NCBI GenBank assembly: GCA_035910535.1
Contig: JAMHXF010000111.1
Coordinates: 1 to 64,000, forward strand
DNA from: Archangium_A sp035910535
GTDB lineage: Bacteria > Myxococcota > Myxococcia > Myxococcales > Myxococcaceae
Length of the DNA stretch: 64,000 bases
Direction: 5' to 3'
Shown: piece by piece, positions 34,113 through 43,430 of the stretch
Layout: every line of letters begins with the position of its first letter
Position numbering within the stretch: the stretch's first letter is position 1
Program-made: the position numbers and the translations under genes
The notes under the pieces: generated by a model
Databases searched by the model: none
Told to the model about the DNA's origin: nothing
What the model saw: the letters and a program-made list of their open reading frames with translations, nothing else

Positions 34113-35516
34113 GTGACTGACCGCCGCCGCGAGAAGTTGTTGCCTGTGTCTGCGTGGCCGACGCGTGAAGAGGCCGCCGCCGCGCGCTGGTTTCAGCCGC
34201 TGCAACTCGGCCCCGTGCACGCGAAGACGCGCACGTGGGTGCCCGCCATGGTGCCGTGGCGCAGCAACGCCGAGGGCCTCGTCACGCCCGACGTCATCGC
34301 CTGGTACGAGCGCTTCGCGCGCGGCAAGCCCGGCGTCATCGTCATCGAGGCCACCGGTATTCGTGACGTGCCTTCAGGCCCGCTGCTGCGTGCGGGTGAC
34401 GAGCGCTTCGTCGAGGGCTTGAAGCGGCTGGTCGACGCGGTGAAGGCCGCGAGCGACGGCGAGACGAAGCTCTTCGTGCAGCTCATTGACTTCCTCGCCA
34501 TCAAACGTCGGCCCACGAAGGAGGCGTTCCTCACGCGCTTCCTGAAGCTGACGCCGGAGTTGAAGGCCCGGCTTCCCCGCCCCCTCACCGAGCTGAACGA
34601 CGACGAGCTGAAGCAGGTGCTCGACGCGCGCGACTGGGAGGCGCTGCAGTTCGGGCTCCGCGAGCGCGTCACCGACCCGCACCTCGCGTCGCTGCCGGCT
34701 GTCTTGCCTGCGCTCTTCGCCGAAGCCGCGCAGCGCTGTGCCCGCGCGGGCTTCGACGGCATCGAGCTGCACTACGCGCACGCGTACACCATGGCCTCGT
34801 TCCTCTCGCCGCTGAACACGCGCACCGACGGCTACGGCGGCAGTCGTGAGGCGCGCGTGCGGTTGCCGCTCGAGGTGTTCGACGCCGTTCGCGCCGCGGT
34901 GCCCGCGAGCACCGCCGTCGGCTGTCGCTTCCTCGCCGATGAGATCATCGAAGGCGGCGGCCGCCCCGACGACGCCGCGTTCTACGGCGTGCAGTTCGCG
35001 CGCGCCGGCATGGACTTCCTGTCGCTCTCGCGCGGCGGAAAGTTCGAAGACGCGAAGGCCCCGAAGGTCGGCGCGGCGGCGTACCCGTACACCGGCGTGT
35101 CGGGGCACGAGTGCATGCCCAGCACCACGAAGCTCGCGCAGCCCTGGGGTCGCAACGTGGAGGCCGTCGCGCAGGTGCGCCGCGCCGTGCGTGACGCCGG
35201 CCTCGAGACGCCCGTCATCACCTGCGGTGGCATCGCGACGTTCGCGCAGGCCGAGGCCGTGCTCTCCGCTGGCGCCGCCGACGCCGTGGCCAGCGCGCGC
35301 CAGTCGCTCGCCGACCCCGACTGGTTCTTGAAGCTGCGCAGCGGGCGCGGCGCCGACATTCGCCGCTGCCTCTTCACGAACTACTGCGAGGGCCTCGACC
35401 AGTCGCACGAGGCCGTCACCTGCCAGCTGTGGGACCGTGAAAGAGGCCACGCCGACGACGCCACGGTCGCGCGCAGCCCCGACGGTCGTCGCCTCGTCGC
35501 GCCGCCGCTGGAGTAA
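34113..35516 (+). CDS. Old-yellow-enzyme-family NADH:flavin oxidoreductase
   Basis: 467 residues, GTG start at 34113. FMN-binding TIM barrel with LGPVHAKTRTWVPAM, GFDGIELHYAHAYTMASFLSPLNTR split across strands, and the C-terminal phosphate-binding TCGGIATFAQAEAVL and ADAVASARQSLADPDW. The catalytic His motif is GFDGIELHYAHAY. Near the end, CLFTNYCEGLDQSHEAVTC has Cys spaced C-x5-C-x11-C, close to the cluster loop of 2,4-dienoyl-CoA reductases but not identical. A Fe-S cluster is therefore doubtful. There is no second NAD-binding domain, so it is an OYE-only form. Substrate unknown. Confidence 0.9.
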   Translation: MTDRRREKLLPVSAWPTREEAAAARWFQPLQLGPVHAKTRTWVPAMVPWRSNAEGLVTPDVIAWYERFARGKPGVIVIEATGIRDVPSGPLLRAGDERFVEGLKRLVDAVKAASDGETKLFVQLIDFLAIKRRPTKEAFLTRFLKLTPELKARLPRPLTELNDDELKQVLDARDWEALQFGLRERVTDPHLASLPAVLPALFAEAAQRCARAGFDGIELHYAHAYTMASFLSPLNTRTDGYGGSREARVRLPLEVFDAVRAAVPASTAVGCRFLADEIIEGGGRPDDAAFYGVQFARAGMDFLSLSRGGKFEDAKAPKVGAAAYPYTGVSGHECMPSTTKLAQPWGRNVEAVAQVRRAVRDAGLETPVITCGGIATFAQAEAVLSAGAADAVASARQSLADPDWFLKLRSGRGADIRRCLFTNYCEGLDQSHEAVTCQLWDRERGHADDATVARSPDGRRLVAPPLE

Positions 35517-35528
35517 GTCTCGGGCCCG

Positions 35529-36476
35529 ATGCTGTCGCTCGTCGTCGCGTTGCTCGTCGCTGCTGAACCGTCGGTCGCGGTGTTGAGCTCGAGCGGCTCC
35601 ACCGGAGAGCTGCGCTTTCAACCGCTCCACGGCGCGGAGCTGAGCGCCCCGGTCGCCCGCTTCACGCACGCGGAAGGCAGCCCCGTGCTGGGTTCGCTGT
35701 TGCCCGCTTCGCGCGTGGTGGTGGCCACGGCGGTGATGAAAGCGCAGGGCGACGTTTCGTTCGCGTCGTCGCTGCTGCGGCTCGAAGCAGGCAAGGGCGC
35801 GCGCGTGCTCGCCGAGGGCGTGGTCTATGGTTCGAGGCCGCACGTCAGCAGCGAAGGCCGCGTCTTCGTGGCGCGGGGCGTGGCCGGGGAGGTCGGGCCC
35901 ATGGGCCGCGTCGACGCGCTCGTGGTGGATGAAGTGAACCCGGTGACCGCGAAGACGCGCACCGTGTATTCGCTGCGCGGCTTCGTCACGTTCCTCGCGG
36001 GCTCCCTCGGTCGCGAGCTGCTCATTTACGAGGTGGCTACCGGCGGCGCGCGGCTGATTGCGGTGCACGTCGACACGCTGGCGGTGCGCGTGTTGATTCC
36101 GCAGCTGGTGGCGCTCGCGCGAGACTTCGTGGTCGACGCGCCGCGACGTCGCGTGCTCTTCACGCAAGGCACGCCGCACGAAGACGCGTGGTTCGTCGAG
36201 GCGCTGTCGCTCGACACGCTCGAGCGCACCGTCGTGGCGCGCTCGGCCGACATGGCGTTGTTGCCTGCGGTGTTGGGCGACGGGCGGCTCACCTTCAACG
36301 ACGGGCCGCGCGTTCGTTTCGGCCGCAGCGGCTATGCGCGCGTGCAGCACGTGACGCGAGAGCTCGCCTTCGCGCTGCATGAAGTGCCGGGCGATTTTCC
36401 GACCGCGTACGGGGGCGCTGAGGTCATCGCCACGCCGCCGAACAGTCGCCTCGACCTTGCGGGGGTCACGCCGTGA
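35529..36476 (+). CDS. Exported beta-rich hypothetical protein
   Basis: 315 residues with a short hydrophobic signal ending near LLVAAEPS. The rest is beta-strand-rich, with recurrent short hydrophobic blades (ASRVVVATAV, GRELLIYEVATGGARLIAVHV, RRRVLFTQG), suggesting a TolB- or propeller-like fold. No catalytic motif. The stop overlaps the GTG of the lytic-transglycosylase-like gene (GTGA), so the two are probably co-expressed. Confidence 0.75.
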   Translation: MLSLVVALLVAAEPSVAVLSSSGSTGELRFQPLHGAELSAPVARFTHAEGSPVLGSLLPASRVVVATAVMKAQGDVSFASSLLRLEAGKGARVLAEGVVYGSRPHVSSEGRVFVARGVAGEVGPMGRVDALVVDEVNPVTAKTRTVYSLRGFVTFLAGSLGRELLIYEVATGGARLIAVHVDTLAVRVLIPQLVALARDFVVDAPRRRVLFTQGTPHEDAWFVEALSLDTLERTVVARSADMALLPAVLGDGRLTFNDGPRVRFGRSGYARVQHVTRELAFALHEVPGDFPTAYGGAEVIATPPNSRLDLAGVTP

Positions 36477-37618
36477 GCGCGCTGCTCTTCACGCTCGTCG
36501 CCGCGCAGTTCTGCCCGAGCTACACGCTCTCGAGCAGCAGCAACAACAACGACTGCGGCGTCGAGGCCGTCAACGGCACCAACCCGACGCTCACGCAGTG
36601 GCAGCCGCGCTTTCAGCGCATCAGCGAAGGCCCTGCCGCGTGGGGCAGCGACGGCCCGGGCGTGGCGAACATCGGCAGCGGCTGCGGCAAGCCAACCCCT
36701 ACCACGCAGGTGCCGGCGACGTTCCCGTGTGAGCTGCTGCGCGCCATCGCCATGCAAGAGAGCGGGTGGCGACAGTTCTGCGTGCCGACGACGCCGGCTG
36801 ATCAAACCGGAGGTGCGTCGCGCACCATCATCTCATTCGACTGCGGCTACGGCGTGGGCCAGGTCACCAGCGGCATGCACGTTGGCGAGAGCCCGGGGTT
36901 CGATCGCGCCCGCGTGGCCTCCGACGCCACGTACAACCTCGCCACCGGCGCCAGCATTCTCGCCGGCAAGTGGCGCGCGACGAGCTGCGTGGGTGACAAC
37001 CAGCCGGCCGTCATCGAGCACTGGTACAGCGCGACGTGGGCGTACAACGGGCTCGCGTTTTCGAACAACCCCAACAACCCCAACTATTCGTCGACGCGGG
37101 GCGTGTGGCGCTCGTCGGTCGGCGGCGCTGCGCCGTATCAAGAGAAGGTCTTCGGCTGGGTCGAGTTCGCGCCGTCGTCGCAGCACTGGGCCGGCGTGGC
37201 GCTCGCTTACCCGCGCTTGAGCGACCTGCCGTCGAGCGGTGGCACGCCCGGTACGTTGCCTGAGCCGACGTGTGCCACCCCGGCGAGCTGCGCGACGACG
37301 CGCCAGGTGCACCGCACCGCGTGCCTGCCTTCAGTTCCCGTCGACGCTGGCAGCGGCGGTGGTGGCGGAACCGCCGTCATCGACGCAGGCCCCGGCGGCG
37401 GCGGCGTGGCGGTGGAGGACGCCGGCCCTCCGACGGGGGGCGGCAGCGGCGGTGGCGCGGTCGACTTCGACGCGGGTTCGGTCGGCGGTGGCAGCCAACG
37501 CGACGCTGGTGACGACGGCTTCGGGCCGGGCGGCGTCCGTGGCGGCTGCGGTTGCGGAAACGTGGAAGGCGTCGCGGCGTTGCTCGTGCTCGCGTTGATC
37601 CGTCGACGACGGGGCTGA
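36473..37618 (+). CDS. Lytic-transglycosylase-like protein with MYXO-CTERM-type tail
   Basis: 381 residues, GTG start coupled to the preceding gene. A signal peptide ends near VAAQFC. The segment AIAMQESGWRQFC followed by GYGVGQVTSGM matches the SLT lysozyme-like catalytic Glu and Gly-x-x-Gln-Val motif, so it probably cleaves peptidoglycan (family inference). A Gly/Asp linker precedes the C-terminus CGCGNVEGVAALLVLALIRRRRG, which has Cys, helix and Arg cluster in the order of the MYXO-CTERM sorting signal and implies surface retention. A hairpin terminator follows at 37642-37685. Confidence 0.82.
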   Translation: MSALLFTLVAAQFCPSYTLSSSSNNNDCGVEAVNGTNPTLTQWQPRFQRISEGPAAWGSDGPGVANIGSGCGKPTPTTQVPATFPCELLRAIAMQESGWRQFCVPTTPADQTGGASRTIISFDCGYGVGQVTSGMHVGESPGFDRARVASDATYNLATGASILAGKWRATSCVGDNQPAVIEHWYSATWAYNGLAFSNNPNNPNYSSTRGVWRSSVGGAAPYQEKVFGWVEFAPSSQHWAGVALAYPRLSDLPSSGGTPGTLPEPTCATPASCATTRQVHRTACLPSVPVDAGSGGGGGTAVIDAGPGGGGVAVEDAGPPTGGGSGGGAVDFDAGSVGGGSQRDAGDDGFGPGGVRGGCGCGNVEGVAALLVLALIRRRRG

Positions 37619-37641
37619 TCTCCCCGAGGAAATACCGCTGG

Positions 37642-37685
37642 CCGTGTCGCACCTCTACGCATACGGTGCGCCGCGGTTTTTTTTT
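37642..37685 (+). terminator. Intrinsic terminator directly abutting a downstream ribosome-binding site
   Basis: Arms CCGTGTCGCACC and GGTGCGCCGCGG pair at 11 of 12 positions (one G-U wobble, one mismatch) around an 11-nt loop, followed by nine T. The last T is adjacent to the CCGGAG ribosome-binding site of the OmpA-like gene. It may end the lytic-transglycosylase transcript and could regulate the next gene. Confidence 0.8.
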
Positions 37686-37696
37686 CCGGAGTCACT

Positions 37697-39184
37697 ATGC
37701 GCGTGCGTGTCCTGCTCGTTGCGGCCTTGTGTGTCGCGACGCCTTCTCTGGCCGAACAGGCCGCCGTGAACTTTCACCTCGACCCCATGGTCGGCACGGG
37801 TCTGGACAAGGCGCGCCTCGTCACCGGCGCCGCGCTGAAAATCGACACCACGCTCATCAAGGCGCTGGGCCCCGTCTCTCCGCAGGTCGAGCTCTTCGGC
37901 ATCGGCGCGAGCGACAACACCTACCTCAACAGCGGCTCGCTCTTCGGCGGCGGCCTCGGCCTTCGCCTGCGGCTGCTCAATGACGAGAAGGGTTACTTCT
38001 TCAACCCGGGCACCACACACAACGGCAACCTCTGGGGCAACCTCTGGGTCGACGCGCACGCCACGCTCAATTCGGGTGGCTACGGCGTGGGCTTCGACGT
38101 CGGGGTTGGTGCGGAGTTCTCGCTGGTTGAAGGCCTGAGCGTCGGCCCGCTGGCGAAGTTCATGTACGTCGGCAAGCGCGCTGACGAGTTGACGCCGCAC
38201 ATGCTGTTGATGTTCGGCCTGAGCTTCACCATCGGCGCGCCGCAGACCACGCCCGCCGACGTCGACTACGACAACGACGGCGTCAAGGGCGACAACGACA
38301 AGTGCGTCGATGAGCCCGAAGACATGGACGGCTTCGAAGACGGCGATGGTTGCCCCGACAAAGACAACGACAAGGACGAGATCCCCGACGACGAGGACGC
38401 GTGCCGCGACCAGGCTGAAGACAAAGACGGCGTCGCCGACACCGACGGTTGCCCGGAGACCGACGCCGATGGTGACGGGGTGCTCGACGCCGACGACAAG
38501 TGCCCTGAAGTGAAGGGCTCGGCGGTGGCGGGCGGCTGCGTCGACGGAGACTCCGATGGCGACACGGTGCCCGACAGCATCGACGCGTGCCCGCAGGTGA
38601 AGGGCGAGGTGGCCAACAAGGGTTGCCCCGACACCGACAAAGACGGCGACTCGGTCGTCGATCGCCTCGATGCCTGTGTCGACGTGGCGGGGCCGGTCGA
38701 GAACAAAGGCTGCCCCTACGCTGACACCGACAAAGACGGCGTGGTCGACGCCTTCGACAACTGCGTCAACGAGCCGGGCACGGCCGAGAACCAGGGCTGC
38801 CCCGCCAGCCAGAAGCAGCTGATCGCCATCACCGCCGGGAAGATCGAGCTCAAAGACAAGGTGTACTTCGACACCGGCAAGGCCACCATTCAGGCGCGCT
38901 CCAATGCGCTGCTCGACCAGATCTCCCGCGTGCTCGACAGCCACCGCGAGCTGACGCTGGTGCAGGTGGAAGGTCACACCGACAACACCGGCAGCGCCGA
39001 TACGAACCGCGCGTTGTCGGCGAGCCGCGCGCAGGCCGTGGTCGACTACCTCGTGAAGAAGGGCACCGAGGCGAGTCGGCTCAAAGCGGTGGGGTTCGGC
39101 CCCGATCGCCCGTCTGCCGACAACGCCACGGCGAAGGGCCGCGACGCGAACCGTCGCGTGGAGTTCACCGTGCTGAGCCACTGA
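37697..39184 (+). CDS. OmpA-family outer-membrane protein with thrombospondin type 3 repeats
   Basis: 495 residues, Sec signal ending LAEQ. Residues about 20-175 form a beta-barrel-like domain. Residues 185-365 contain calcium-binding TSP3 repeats (DNDGVKGDNDKC, DADGDGVLDADDKC, DTDKDGVVDAFDNC). The C-terminal OmpA domain (about 370-495) has VYFDTGKATI, VEGHTDNTGS and NRRVEF, which bind peptidoglycan. It is probably an abundant envelope protein. It has its own GGAG ribosome-binding site, and a strong terminator follows. Confidence 0.95.
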   Translation: MRVRVLLVAALCVATPSLAEQAAVNFHLDPMVGTGLDKARLVTGAALKIDTTLIKALGPVSPQVELFGIGASDNTYLNSGSLFGGGLGLRLRLLNDEKGYFFNPGTTHNGNLWGNLWVDAHATLNSGGYGVGFDVGVGAEFSLVEGLSVGPLAKFMYVGKRADELTPHMLLMFGLSFTIGAPQTTPADVDYDNDGVKGDNDKCVDEPEDMDGFEDGDGCPDKDNDKDEIPDDEDACRDQAEDKDGVADTDGCPETDADGDGVLDADDKCPEVKGSAVAGGCVDGDSDGDTVPDSIDACPQVKGEVANKGCPDTDKDGDSVVDRLDACVDVAGPVENKGCPYADTDKDGVVDAFDNCVNEPGTAENQGCPASQKQLIAITAGKIELKDKVYFDTGKATIQARSNALLDQISRVLDSHRELTLVQVEGHTDNTGSADTNRALSASRAQAVVDYLVKKGTEASRLKAVGFGPDRPSADNATAKGRDANRRVEFTVLSH

Positions 39185-39211
39185 AGCCTGTGGCACTCTG
39201 CCGTGACACCG

Positions 39212-39249
39212 GCGCCCCGACTTCGTTGAAGTCGGGGCGCTGTTTTTTT
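39212..39249 (+). terminator. Strong intrinsic terminator after OmpA-like gene
   Basis: A perfect 13-bp stem, GCGCCCCGACTTC with GAAGTCGGGGCGC, has a GTT loop and is followed by TGTTTTTTT. It ends the transcript 28 bp after the stop codon. Confidence 0.95.
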
Positions 39250-39311
39250 CGCCGCTTGTCGATACAAGGCGACCCGTTCGGCCGGCACCCGCTTCACCCG
39301 GAATCCCTCAC

Positions 39312-42300
39312 ATGACTCGACCTCTTCGTATCCTCCTGCTCGGTGCGCTCTGCGGCGCCGTGTTCCTTGGCTGTCCCGCTCCGTCTGTCTGTGGCAACGG
39401 CAAGATCGAAGCTGGCGAAACCTGCGACGACGGCAACACGACGTCAGGCGATGGCTGCGAGGCTGACTGCAAGCTCCCCGACGGCGTGGGCGGCGGCACG
39501 GCGACCGGTGGCGGCACTGGCACCGGCGGCGGCACGGCGACGGGCGGCGGCACGGCGACAGGCGGCGGCACGGCGACGGGCGGCGGTACGGCCACTGGCG
39601 GCGGTACGGCGACGGGCGGCGGCACGGGCACCGGCGGTGGCGGCACCGTGATTCCCGTCTGCGGCAACGGCGTGCCCGAAGGCACCGAAGACTGCGACGA
39701 CATGAACACCATCGCGGGCGACGGCTGCGAGAACGACTGCACGTTCACGCCGGCCTGCGGCAACGGGAAGCGTGAAGGCGGCGAGGTGTGCGACGACGGC
39801 AACACCGTCGCAGGCGACGGCTGCGAGGCCGACTGCTCGGCCTTCACCATGACGCCCACGGTGCAGGGCTGTGCGGGCATCAACGAGCGCGTGCAGCAGG
39901 GCGAGACCTGCTCCGTGACCGCGGGCGACGCGAGCCGCCTCATCACCGGCATCGTGCTGACCGACGGCGTCACCTACGTCGGCGGTCAGGTGCTCATCGA
40001 CGCGGCGGGCTCCATCACCTGCGCGGCCTGTGATTGCTCGGCGAGCGCGGCGGCGGCCACCAGAATCACCTGCCCGCAGGGCGTGGTGACGCCCGGCCTC
40101 ATCAACGCGCACGACCACATCAGCTACCAGGCGAACCCCGCCATGGGCACGGCGGAGCGCTACGAGCACCGCCACGACTGGCGCATCGGCCAGAACGGTC
40201 ACACCCGCGTCAACAACGGCGGCAACGCGACCAACGCGCAGATCCGCTGGGCGGAGCTTCGCCAGGTGATGTCCGGCACGACCTCCATCGTCGGCGCGAC
40301 CTACAGCAACAACGGCAACGTCGGCATGCTGCGCAACCTCGACACCACGCCCGTGGGCCAGCTCGGCAACCTCACCGGCGCGCAGGGCATCAACTCCGAC
40401 ACCTTCCCGCTCGACGACACCGGCGGTCTGGAGCTCACCTCGGGCTGCAACTACCAGTCGCTCCCGCTTACGCCTCCGGGCACCGCGGCGTTCCTCCCGC
40501 ACGTCTCTGAAGGCATCGAGGCGTCGGCCCGCAACGAGTTCGTCTGCCTCACGGCGAGCAACGGCGTCGGCATTCTCTCGCAGCGCACCGGCTTCGTGCA
40601 CAGCATCGGCGTCAACGCGCGCGACGTCGCGCTCATGGGAGCCACCGGCACCTCGCTCATCTGGAGCCCGCGCTCGAACGTCTCGCTCTACGGCGACACA
40701 GCGTCGATCCCGCTCTACGACCGGCTCGGCGTGAACATCGCCATGGGCACTGACTGGACCATCTCCGGCTCAATGAACCTGCTGCGCGAGCTCAAGTGCG
40801 CCGACGGCCTCAACCGCACGCGCTTCAACAACGCGCTCACCGACGAGCAGATGTGGAAGGTCGTCACCGTCAACGGTGCCAGGGCGACGGCGACCACCGC
40901 GTCCATCGGTAAAATCGCGCCGGGCCTGCTCGGCGACATCGCCATCTACAAGCGCAAGCAGGGCGTCAGCTTCTACCGCTCCATCATCGAAGCCGCGCCG
41001 CAAGACGTGGTGATGACGATGCGCGCCGGCAAGCTGCTCTTCGGCGACGCGAACATCGTCGGCGGCTCGGGCGCGCCCATGTGCGAGACCATCGACGTGT
41101 GCGGCACCTTGAAGTCGGTGTGCGTGCAGACCGAGCTCACCGCGCTGGCCACCGGCAACGCGGCCAACACGCTGGCGCTCCTGCAGCAGGCCAACGCGTC
41201 GACGTACCCGCTCTTCGCGTGCGCGGCGCCGGCCGGCGAGCCTTCGTGCATTCCCGAGCGTGGCGTGTCGGCGGTGCCCGCCGGCGGCAACAGCCACAAC
41301 GGCTCGACGCTCTACACCGACGCCTCGACCGACGCCGACAAGGACGGCATCCCCGACGCGATGGACAACTGCCCCACGGTCTTCAACCCCGTGCGCCCGA
41401 TGGACAACGGCTTCCAGAGCGACGTCGACGCCGACCTCGTCGGTGATGCCTGCGACGTGTGCCCGCTCACGGCCAACGTCACCACCTGCGCGCCCTTCGA
41501 CCTGAATGACCGCGACGGCGACGGCCACCCCAACGACATGGACAACTGCCCGTCGATCGCGAACCCCGGCCAGGAAGACGTCGACATGGACGGCAAGGGT
41601 GACGTCTGTGACGCCTGCCCGACGGTCGCGAACCCCGGCAACGCGGCGTGCCCCTCGAGCATCTTCGCCATCAAGACGGGCGCTGCGCCGGCTGGCACCG
41701 CGGTCGCGCTCTCCAACGCGCTGGTCACGGCGTCGGGCCCCAACGGCTTCTTCCTCCAGGCCGTCGCTGGCGACCCCGGCTTCGTCGACGCCGACTACTC
41801 GGGCCTCTTCGTCTACGCACCCGGCAGCGGCGTGACGCAGGGCGACCGCATCGCGATTCCCAGCGGCATGCCGGCGAACTTCTTCGGTCAGATGCAGCTC
41901 GCCAGTGTCGGTACGCTCGGCGCTGACGGCGGCATGAGCCTCATCTCGCAGGGCAACGCGCTCCCGGCGCCCGTGCTCGTCGACCCGGCCGACATCGCCA
42001 CCGGCGGGCTCGATGGTGGTCTCGCGCAGCGCCTCGAAGGTGTGCTGGTGCGCGTCGACAACGTCACGGTGCTGCAGCTCAACCCCGACGCGGGCCCCGG
42101 CGACACCTCGCCTACCAACGAGTTCGTCGTCACTGGTGGGCTGCACGTGAATGACTACGTGTTCCTCGCCAACCCGTTGCCTGTCGTCGGCACCACGTTC
42201 CAGTCGGTGCGCGGCGTCGTCGACTACCGCAACAATCGCTACAAGCTCGAGATTCGCTCGGCGAACGACCTCGTCACGGGGCCGCCGTCGCTGGCGGCGC

Positions 42301-43430
42301 TCAACCCGGCGACCGTCTTCCTGCGTGAAGGCTCGAGCGCGCCGCTGCCGTCTCCGTTGCTGGTTCAGCTCTCGGGGCTGGCCATTGGCGACACGGGCGT
42401 GACGGTGACCTCGTCGGGCCCTGAGGTGACTGTGGGCGACGGCGGGCTCATCGTGGTGGCTGACTCGCTCCAGTCGGCGGCGGTGCCTGTCACCGGCGTC
42501 TCCAGCACCGACGGTGGCTTCGTCACGTTGACCGCGACGCTCGGCGCCGTCACCCGCACCGCGCAGGTTCGTGTGCTCGGCGTCAATGACGTGCCGGTGC
42601 TCACCGGCCTCACGCCGGCGATGGTCGACGTGAACATCGGCGCGATGCAGCAGTTCACCGTCACGCTCGACGCGCCCGTCTCGGCGCCGACTGCCGTCAC
42701 CATTTCGCTGGTGCCGAACACGGTGGGTATGGCGCCGATGACGGTCACCGTGCCGGTCGACGCCAGCAGCGTCTCGTTCAACGCGCAGATTGCCCCCGCG
42801 GCCATGGGCATGGGCACGCTGACCGCGACGCTCGGGCCCACGACGCTCACCTCGACGCTGACGGTGCGCACGCGCGTCACGGCCAGCGAGCTCTTCATCT
42901 CCGAGTACTGCGAGGCCGGTGTGGGCAACAACAAGTACATCGAGCTCTTCAACGGCACGGGCGCCACCATCAACCTCGCCCAGTACACGCTGAAGAACTA
43001 CGCAAACGGCGCGTCGACGGCGGGTGCCAACGCGACCTTCGCGTTGACCGGTATGCTGCCTGACGGAGAGACGTTGGTGGTCTGCAACCCGAGCATCGAC
43101 GCTTCGTTGCTCAACAAGTGCGACCTCACCAGCGGCGCCATGAACTTCAACGGCGACGACGCGGTCTCGCTCGAGAAGGGCACCGCGCGCATCGACGTCA
43201 TCGGCACCATCGGTATGGACCCGGGCACGTCGTGGGCCGTCTGTGGTGTGGCCACCGGTACGCTCGACCACGTGATGAACCGCAAGCCGCAGGTGGCCTC
43301 GCCCACCAACGTGTGGGCGACGTCGGCGGGCACCAACACCACCGACTGCCAGTGGATCCTCTCGACGGCGGCGACGTTGGCCAACGTCACGGCGAACAAC
43401 ACGATGGGTGTCCACGCCATCACGCCGTGA
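39312..43430 (+). CDS. Giant lipoprotein with amidohydrolase, TSP3 and lamin-tail domains
   Basis: 1372 residues. The signal ends at VFLGC. Three DUF4215-type Cys modules (CGNGxxExGExCDDGNT...GDGC) appear near residues 27-55, 115-145 and 150-180, interrupted by a Gly/Thr minisatellite. An amidohydrolase-like domain at about 215-560 shows GVVTPGLINAHDHIS, HVSEGI, HSIGV and AMGTDWTIS, the metal-binding His/Asp pattern of the superfamily. TSP3 repeats (KDGIPDAMDNCP, DGDGHPNDMDNCP) follow at about 675-775, then beta domains, and a lamin-tail domain closes the protein (ELFISEYCEAG ... NKYIELFN). It is probably a cell-surface hydrolase. Substrate unknown. Confidence 0.88.
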   Translation: MTRPLRILLLGALCGAVFLGCPAPSVCGNGKIEAGETCDDGNTTSGDGCEADCKLPDGVGGGTATGGGTGTGGGTATGGGTATGGGTATGGGTATGGGTATGGGTGTGGGGTVIPVCGNGVPEGTEDCDDMNTIAGDGCENDCTFTPACGNGKREGGEVCDDGNTVAGDGCEADCSAFTMTPTVQGCAGINERVQQGETCSVTAGDASRLITGIVLTDGVTYVGGQVLIDAAGSITCAACDCSASAAAATRITCPQGVVTPGLINAHDHISYQANPAMGTAERYEHRHDWRIGQNGHTRVNNGGNATNAQIRWAELRQVMSGTTSIVGATYSNNGNVGMLRNLDTTPVGQLGNLTGAQGINSDTFPLDDTGGLELTSGCNYQSLPLTPPGTAAFLPHVSEGIEASARNEFVCLTASNGVGILSQRTGFVHSIGVNARDVALMGATGTSLIWSPRSNVSLYGDTASIPLYDRLGVNIAMGTDWTISGSMNLLRELKCADGLNRTRFNNALTDEQMWKVVTVNGARATATTASIGKIAPGLLGDIAIYKRKQGVSFYRSIIEAAPQDVVMTMRAGKLLFGDANIVGGSGAPMCETIDVCGTLKSVCVQTELTALATGNAANTLALLQQANASTYPLFACAAPAGEPSCIPERGVSAVPAGGNSHNGSTLYTDASTDADKDGIPDAMDNCPTVFNPVRPMDNGFQSDVDADLVGDACDVCPLTANVTTCAPFDLNDRDGDGHPNDMDNCPSIANPGQEDVDMDGKGDVCDACPTVANPGNAACPSSIFAIKTGAAPAGTAVALSNALVTASGPNGFFLQAVAGDPGFVDADYSGLFVYAPGSGVTQGDRIAIPSGMPANFFGQMQLASVGTLGADGGMSLISQGNALPAPVLVDPADIATGGLDGGLAQRLEGVLVRVDNVTVLQLNPDAGPGDTSPTNEFVVTGGLHVNDYVFLANPLPVVGTTFQSVRGVVDYRNNRYKLEIRSANDLVTGPPSLAALNPATVFLREGSSAPLPSPLLVQLSGLAIGDTGVTVTSSGPEVTVGDGGLIVVADSLQSAAVPVTGVSSTDGGFVTLTATLGAVTRTAQVRVLGVNDVPVLTGLTPAMVDVNIGAMQQFTVTLDAPVSAPTAVTISLVPNTVGMAPMTVTVPVDASSVSFNAQIAPAAMGMGTLTATLGPTTLTSTLTVRTRVTASELFISEYCEAGVGNNKYIELFNGTGATINLAQYTLKNYANGASTAGANATFALTGMLPDGETLVVCNPSIDASLLNKCDLTSGAMNFNGDDAVSLEKGTARIDVIGTIGMDPGTSWAVCGVATGTLDHVMNRKPQVASPTNVWATSAGTNTTDCQWILSTAATLANVTANNTMGVHAITP
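39489..39632 (+). repeat. 18-bp in-frame minisatellite, eight units
   Basis: Eight tandem 18-bp units encode GGGTAT or GGGTGT between two DUF4215 modules. Because units are multiples of three, copy-number changes would keep the frame and change linker length. Confidence 0.9.
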
